Source: Halisarca cf. caerulea (Eukaryota; Porifera; Demospongiae; Chondrillida; Halisarcidae). From it: 64,000 bases of DNA. Shown here in pieces: positions 62,001 through 64,000 of the stretch. The position numbers were made by a program, and so were the translations under genes. The stretch covers positions 124,001 through 188,000 of the forward strand of contig CAUJGJ010000015.1 of assembly GCA_963170055.1 (NCBI GenBank), in the 5' to 3' direction. The notes beneath the pieces are model-generated. The model was given only the letters and a program-made list of their open reading frames with translations. It was not told the origin of the DNA and made no database searches. Position 1 is the first letter of the stretch. Each line of letters opens with the position of its first letter.

Positions 62001-64000
62001 ATACGCCCACAGTAGTTAAGAAACTTCATGTGTTTCCACTGGGAATGTGCGTGGTGCTAGTGCCAAATATTGGTATTAGCACCATCATATCCAACACTAC
62101 ACAAATACGCCCACAGCACTTCAGAAAGGTCATGTGTTTCCACTGGGAATGTGCGTGGTGTTAGTGCCAAATATTGGTATTAGCACCAGCATATCCAACA
62201 CTACACAAATACGCCCACAGAAGTTAAGAAACTTCATGTGTGTCCACTGGGAATGTGCGTGGTGCTAGTGCCAAATATTGGTATTAGCACCAGCATATCC
62301 AACACTACACAAATACGCCCACAGCACTTCAGAAACTTCATGTGAGTCCACTGGGAATGTGCGTGGTGCTAGTGCCAAATATTGGTATTAGCACCAGCAT
62401 ATCCAACACTACACAAATACGCCCACAGCACTTCAGAAACTTTATGTGTGTCCACAGGGAATGTGCGTGGTGCTAGTGCCAAATATTGGTATTAGCACCA
62501 GCATATCCAACACTACACAAATACGCCCACAGCACTTCGGAAAGGTCATGTGTGTCCACTGGGAATGTGCGTGGTGCTAGTGCCAAATATTGGTATTAGC
62601 ACCAGCATATCCAACACTACAAAAATTCGCCCACAGCACTTCAGAAAGGTCATGTGTGTCCACTGGGAATGTGCGTGGAGCTAGTGCCAAATATTGGTAT
62701 TAGCACCAGCATATCCAACACTACACAAATACGCCTACAGCACTTCAGAAAGGTCATGTGTGTCCACTGGGAATGTGCGTGGTGCTAGTGCCAAATATTG
62801 GTATTAACACCAGCATATCCAACACTACACAAGTACGCCCACAGCACTTCAGAAACTTCATGTGTGTCTACTGGGAATGTGCGTGGTGCTAGTGCCAAAT
62901 ATTGGTATTAGCACCAGCATATCCAACACTACACAAATACGCCCACAGCACTTCAGAAACTTCATGTGTGTCCACTGGGAATGCGCGTGGTCCTAGTGCT
63001 AAATATTGGTATTAGCACCAGCATATCCAACACTACACAAATACGCCCACAGCACTTCAGAAAGGTCATGTGTGTCCACTGGGAATGTGCGTGGTGCTAG
63101 TGCCAAATATTGGTATTAGCACCAGCATATCCAACATTACACAAATACGCCCACAGTAGTTAATGAACTTCATGTGTGTCCACTGGGAATGTGCGTGGTG
63201 CTAGTGCCAAATATTGGTATTAGCACCAGCATATCCAACACTACACATACGCCCACAGTAGTTAAGAAACTTCATGTGTTTCCACTGGGAATGTGCGTGG
63301 TGCTAGTGCCAAATATTGGTATTAGCACCAGCATATCCAACACTACACAAATACGCCTACAGCACTTCAGAAACTTCATGTGTGTCTACTGGGAATGTGC
63401 GTGGTGCTAGTGCCAAATATTGGTATTAGCACCAGCATATCCAACACTACACAAATACGCCCACAGCACTTCAGAAACTTCATGTGTGTCCACTGGGAAT
63501 GCGCGTGGTCCTAGTGCCAAATATTGGTATTAGCACCAGCATATCCAACACTTCAATAATACGCCCACAGTAGTTAAGAAACTTCATGTGTTTCCACTGG
63601 GAATGTGCGTGGTGCTAGTGCCAAATATTGGTATTAGCACCATCATATCCAACACTACACAAATACGCCCACAGCACTTCAGAAAGGTCATGTGTTTCCA
63701 CTGGGAATGTGCGTGGTGTTAGTGCCAAATATTGGTATTAGCACCAGCATATCCAACACTACACAAATACGCCCACAGAAGTTAAGAAACTTCATGTGTG
63801 TCCACTGGGAATGTGCGTGGTGCTAGTGCCAAATATTGGTATTAGCATCAGCATATCCAACACTACACAAATACGCCCACAGCACTTCAGAAACTTCATG
63901 TGTGTCCACTGGGAATGTGCGTGGTGCTAGTGCCAAATATTGGTATTAGCACCAGCATATCCAACACTACACAAATACGCCCACAGCACTTCAGAAACTT

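Larger units (their letters stand above)
41971..64000 (-). repeat. 104-bp satellite array, right arm
   Basis: About 212 monomers of the same satellite on the opposite strand, so monomer polarity relative to the telomere is the same on both arms. Consensus pieces: TGTGTCCACTGGGAATGTGC, TGGTGCTAGTGCCAAATATT, GTATTAGCACCAGCATATCC. Variant boxes are the complements of those on the left. Length variants are rare: one base missing in TTAGTCCAAAT at about 50838, 52812, 57075 and 59050; AA missing in CTACACATACGCC at about 60855, 61476 and 63242; one base missing in ATACGCCACAGC at about 60967 and 61688. The array runs off the window end. No gene and no transposon interruption seen. Confidence 0.97.

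Overview
This is a eukaryotic, very probably metazoan, chromosome-end region. The telomeric repeat is TTAGGG and both recognisable genes belong to a PIF/Harbinger DNA transposon. No host housekeeping gene, tRNA, rRNA or CRISPR array is visible. The species cannot be read from the sequence. TTAGGG, Harbinger and a possible piggyBac-like element fit many animal lineages.

The layout is two homologous subtelomeres facing each other. LEFT ARM (reading toward the telomere): a 104-bp satellite in tandem (1-28268), interrupted by one full-length Harbinger element (20706-23622); a degenerate ~62-bp minisatellite (28269-30449) split by a ~1-kb TTAA-flanked element (29140-30152); a pure 12-bp array of alternating TTACCG/TTAGGG type (30450-31106); then (TTAGGG)n (31107-34200), with a 41-bp non-telomeric scrap embedded at 31300-31340. 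A 200-N gap follows (34201-34400). RIGHT ARM (mirror order): 34401-35107 has unrecognised sequence with a partial open frame; then an 833-bp unit 'U' (35108-35940), exactly 20 CCCTAA units, a second U (36061-36893), (CCCTAA)n (36894-38924), the 12-bp array, the minisatellite with the same TTAA element, and the 104-bp satellite in reverse orientation to the window end.

The arms are alike but not identical. The 12-bp arrays have about 55 and 67 units, the right minisatellite has one extra monomer, Harbinger is only on the left, and there are scattered substitutions. A simple fold-back read artefact is therefore unlikely. They look like two related chromosome ends placed telomere-to-telomere, and the 200-N block suggests a scaffolder join.

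The most interesting structure is U. It is found three times (two full copies, one 41-bp scrap), always with the same end abutting TTAGGG repeats in the same orientation, with telomeric repeats between copies. It resembles yeast Y' tandems or the TALT cassettes of telomerase-independent telomere maintenance, or a telomere-targeted element. U carries a cluster of TGACCT half-sites, including perfect nuclear-receptor DR1 sites. Most other open reading frames here are satellite or telomere translations and are not genes.
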